Source of the DNA: Phaseolus vulgaris
Lineage: Eukaryota > Streptophyta > Magnoliopsida > Fabales > Fabaceae
Reading direction: 5' to 3'
Length of the DNA stretch: 64,000 nucleotides
Assembly (NCBI RefSeq): GCF_000499845.2
Contig: NC_023749.2
Coordinates: forward strand, 10,239,298-10,303,297
The notes under the pieces: model-generated
The model's input: the letters and a program-made list of their open reading frames with translations, nothing else
What the model was told of the DNA's origin: nothing
Database searches by the model: none
In this document: positions 61,810 through 64,000 of the stretch, one piece after another
Position numbering within the stretch: position 1 is the stretch's first letter
Layout of the letters: every line of letters begins with the position of its first letter
Made by a program: the position numbers and the translations under genes

Positions 61810-64000
61810 GGCAAAATTATTGTTTCATTTCAAATTTTCCTGTGTTCAAGATCATTTTTTTACCAACACTTCATTCTCTTTCAAGCTCAATCTTATTTTC
61901 AATATTCAAAAATTAATTTATATTCTTCAAATTTTATCTACTTTTAATATTTCTAACTTCATTCATGAGTGTTTAAAATCTTGGTCAGTATTTTATGTAG
62001 ATCATTTTTTTAATGAGAGAAAATGTTTTTCTCTTACTTAAACACGATAAATTTGGACTATATATAAAACTAAAATTACATAATTAATCTTTTTATTTTA
62101 TAAAATAATATAGAATTTTGTAGGTTGATAATACATTACAAAAAAATTCTAAATTAAATTTCATGCTAAAATTGACTGAAAACCTGAAGTGATAAACATG
62201 CATTGATAAAGAAAAGCATTCAATAATTTATCTTTCCCCATGAGTTAGTAGTGCGGGTAGCTATCTCGCTGACGTCACACATTCATTGCCCCTTGCTTTT
62301 CTTCAAATTACAACAATGCCACACACCAACAACTTTCCTGCGATGGAAAGGAGAATGAGGATATGGCACTAATGGTGCTACCAAATGGAATAAGCAATAA
62401 TAGCTGCTAACTTTATCTAGGTTTGTATTTTAATTATGAAATTAAATTGAGTTAAATTTAATTGAAATTAAAAAAAAATATTATAGCTTATAAATCAACA
62501 CAAATTTGAGAGAAATGTCTATCGAACTAGATTTGAAAGAAAGAGATTAAATATATTGTTTAAAAAATATATAATTTTATTTAATTAGATACTCAACTCA
62601 TTACATTTTTACATAAACTAATTAAATAAATTATTATATATTTTATAAAATAATTATGGCAAAATTATTATTATTTTCTTACAATTTTATTATTTTAACA
62701 TAAAAAATGTGAATGCACAAGTTTTGAATCACATGTGCTTCTACTATTAATATTTAATGAAAAATAAAAATTAATTTAAATGTTCCAATTAAAATCCGAA
62801 TACGCTTTTTTCATTGTTTCTTTGAATGGTAATACCAACAAATTTAAATGAAATGGAAATGAACTTTGTTTATACTTTTTGTATCTAAATATATACTTTG
62901 TATAGAAAAAAAAATAGTGGTGGTGATGTAAAAAAATAGTATATGGTACTGTGGTATAATGTTGAAAGAAGTTACTGATTTGTAGTATGTTATATTATTG
63001 ATATATGTGCAATTATTTTTCTTATATGAATAATTTATATTTACTCTTTTTTATTTAATTTTAAAAGATAATTAATATCAACAAGGGAAGACTAAGTATG
63101 TATTATTATAGATAAGAATAAAAAACAATAAGAAATATATAGAACAACTAGAAAAATTAGAAAAATATCATTTTGTTATATATTAAGAAATGCATGAATG
63201 CAAATATAAAGGTCCAATTCTAATATAATAATAAGATAAAATTTAAATATTGTATTTACTCACCTTTGAAAAACTTGCATTTTATATATATTAATATTAT
63301 AACAAATATATGCAATGAAGTTATTAGTAATTGAATAACTCAACTGATCAAATATTGCATTGATAATTAAAAACTAGTATTTAAATATTTATTATATTAA
63401 CTATATTTAATATTACTTATTAGAAGCTCAAATTGTTTTAAATATATTAAAAAAATAGTTATTCTTTATATTTTCGTTTTAGCTAAATATCTTATTAACT
63501 TAAGTATTAATCTTATATACACAAATATTTCTTGTATATTAAGCAACTAGAAAAAAATAAATCAGATACATATTTTTTCAATACTAAATAAAAAAATTTA
63601 CTTTAATAATTGTATAGTCAAAAACATTATTTTATAAATTTTTATAAAAATTTCATTTTTTCGCATTGATCAAATTTTAATAATTTTTTATTAATTTTAC
63701 TAGTTATAATATGAAACAATTTAGCTTTAGATAATATTAAGAGTGTTAAATAAAATATATTATGAGATATATGGGCATATAAATGTTAGATTAAGATTAA
63801 GATAGATTAATATATGATATTAATGATTTGAGGAGGAAGAAAGAATGAGTGATGGATGAGGATGATGAGACATAAATGATGTGGACTGATGTAGGATGTC
63901 TGTTGTTCCATGGCTTAAAACTGGGAATTCTTATGTTTTGGACATTTTGCAATTTCTTGTTGATGAGATTTAATTCTGGGAATAATTTCCACTGTGACAT
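61810..64000. other. AT-rich intergenic DNA to window end
   Basis: No gene or element is supported. A 67-codon minus-strand frame (63797-64000) reaches the window edge, starts MSQWKLFPELNLINKK and shows no recognised domain; it could be the end of something beyond the window or chance. Confidence 0.45.

Overview
The window looks like nuclear DNA from a dicot, most likely a phaseoloid legume (Phaseolus/Vigna type). It is very AT-rich. It holds two multi-exon plant genes with canonical GT-AG introns, surrounded by plant transposons, several of them nested. The legume assignment rests on repeat types I recognise (TRIM elements starting TGTTGGAAATCTCACATC, CACTA elements with CACTAGTGCAAAAA ends) and is inference.

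Only two genes are well supported, both on the minus strand. The first (14998-17486, six exons, 477 codons) encodes an aluminium-activated malate transporter (ALMT) anion channel. The second (55608-61046, ten coding exons, 949 codons) encodes a LONESOME HIGHWAY (LHW) type atypical bHLH transcription factor. Its leader carries at least four upstream ATGs, one of whose ORFs overlaps the main start. Every exon junction of both genes was joined by hand and keeps frame.

The rest is mostly repeats. 1-14000: a degenerate 85-90 bp tandem array, LTR fragments, two copies of one repeat family in inverted orientation, and an exceptional ~510 bp CT microsatellite. 18770-25659: a decayed CACTA element (CACTA-1) with tnp2, DUF4218 and Ulp1-like remnants, interrupted by a solo LTR with a perfect 5-bp target duplication. 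26770-29375: a Ty3/gypsy remnant (gag-PR-RT-RH). 31322-34622: a structurally complete 3.3 kb CACTA element (CACTA-2) with both ends, a 3-bp target duplication and a Ulp1-like protease remnant, but no recognisable transposase. 36035-36418: a fold-back MITE. 37050-42782: a minus-strand CACTA element (CACTA-3) broken up by LTR elements of one family. 42800-50880: several TRIM copies and a 150 bp direct duplication. 51420-52040: a fold-back repeat. 52553-54384: a short Ty1/copia element with both LTRs, primer site and target duplication but lacking gag, protease and integrase.

The two genes show no sign of acting together: one is a membrane anion channel, the other a vascular-development regulator. 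The most promising signals are the LHW upstream ORFs, the Ulp1-bearing CACTA elements, the internally deleted copia element, and a perfect 40-bp palindrome where the 5' end of CACTA-1 should be. I saw nothing that amounts to an entirely new system.
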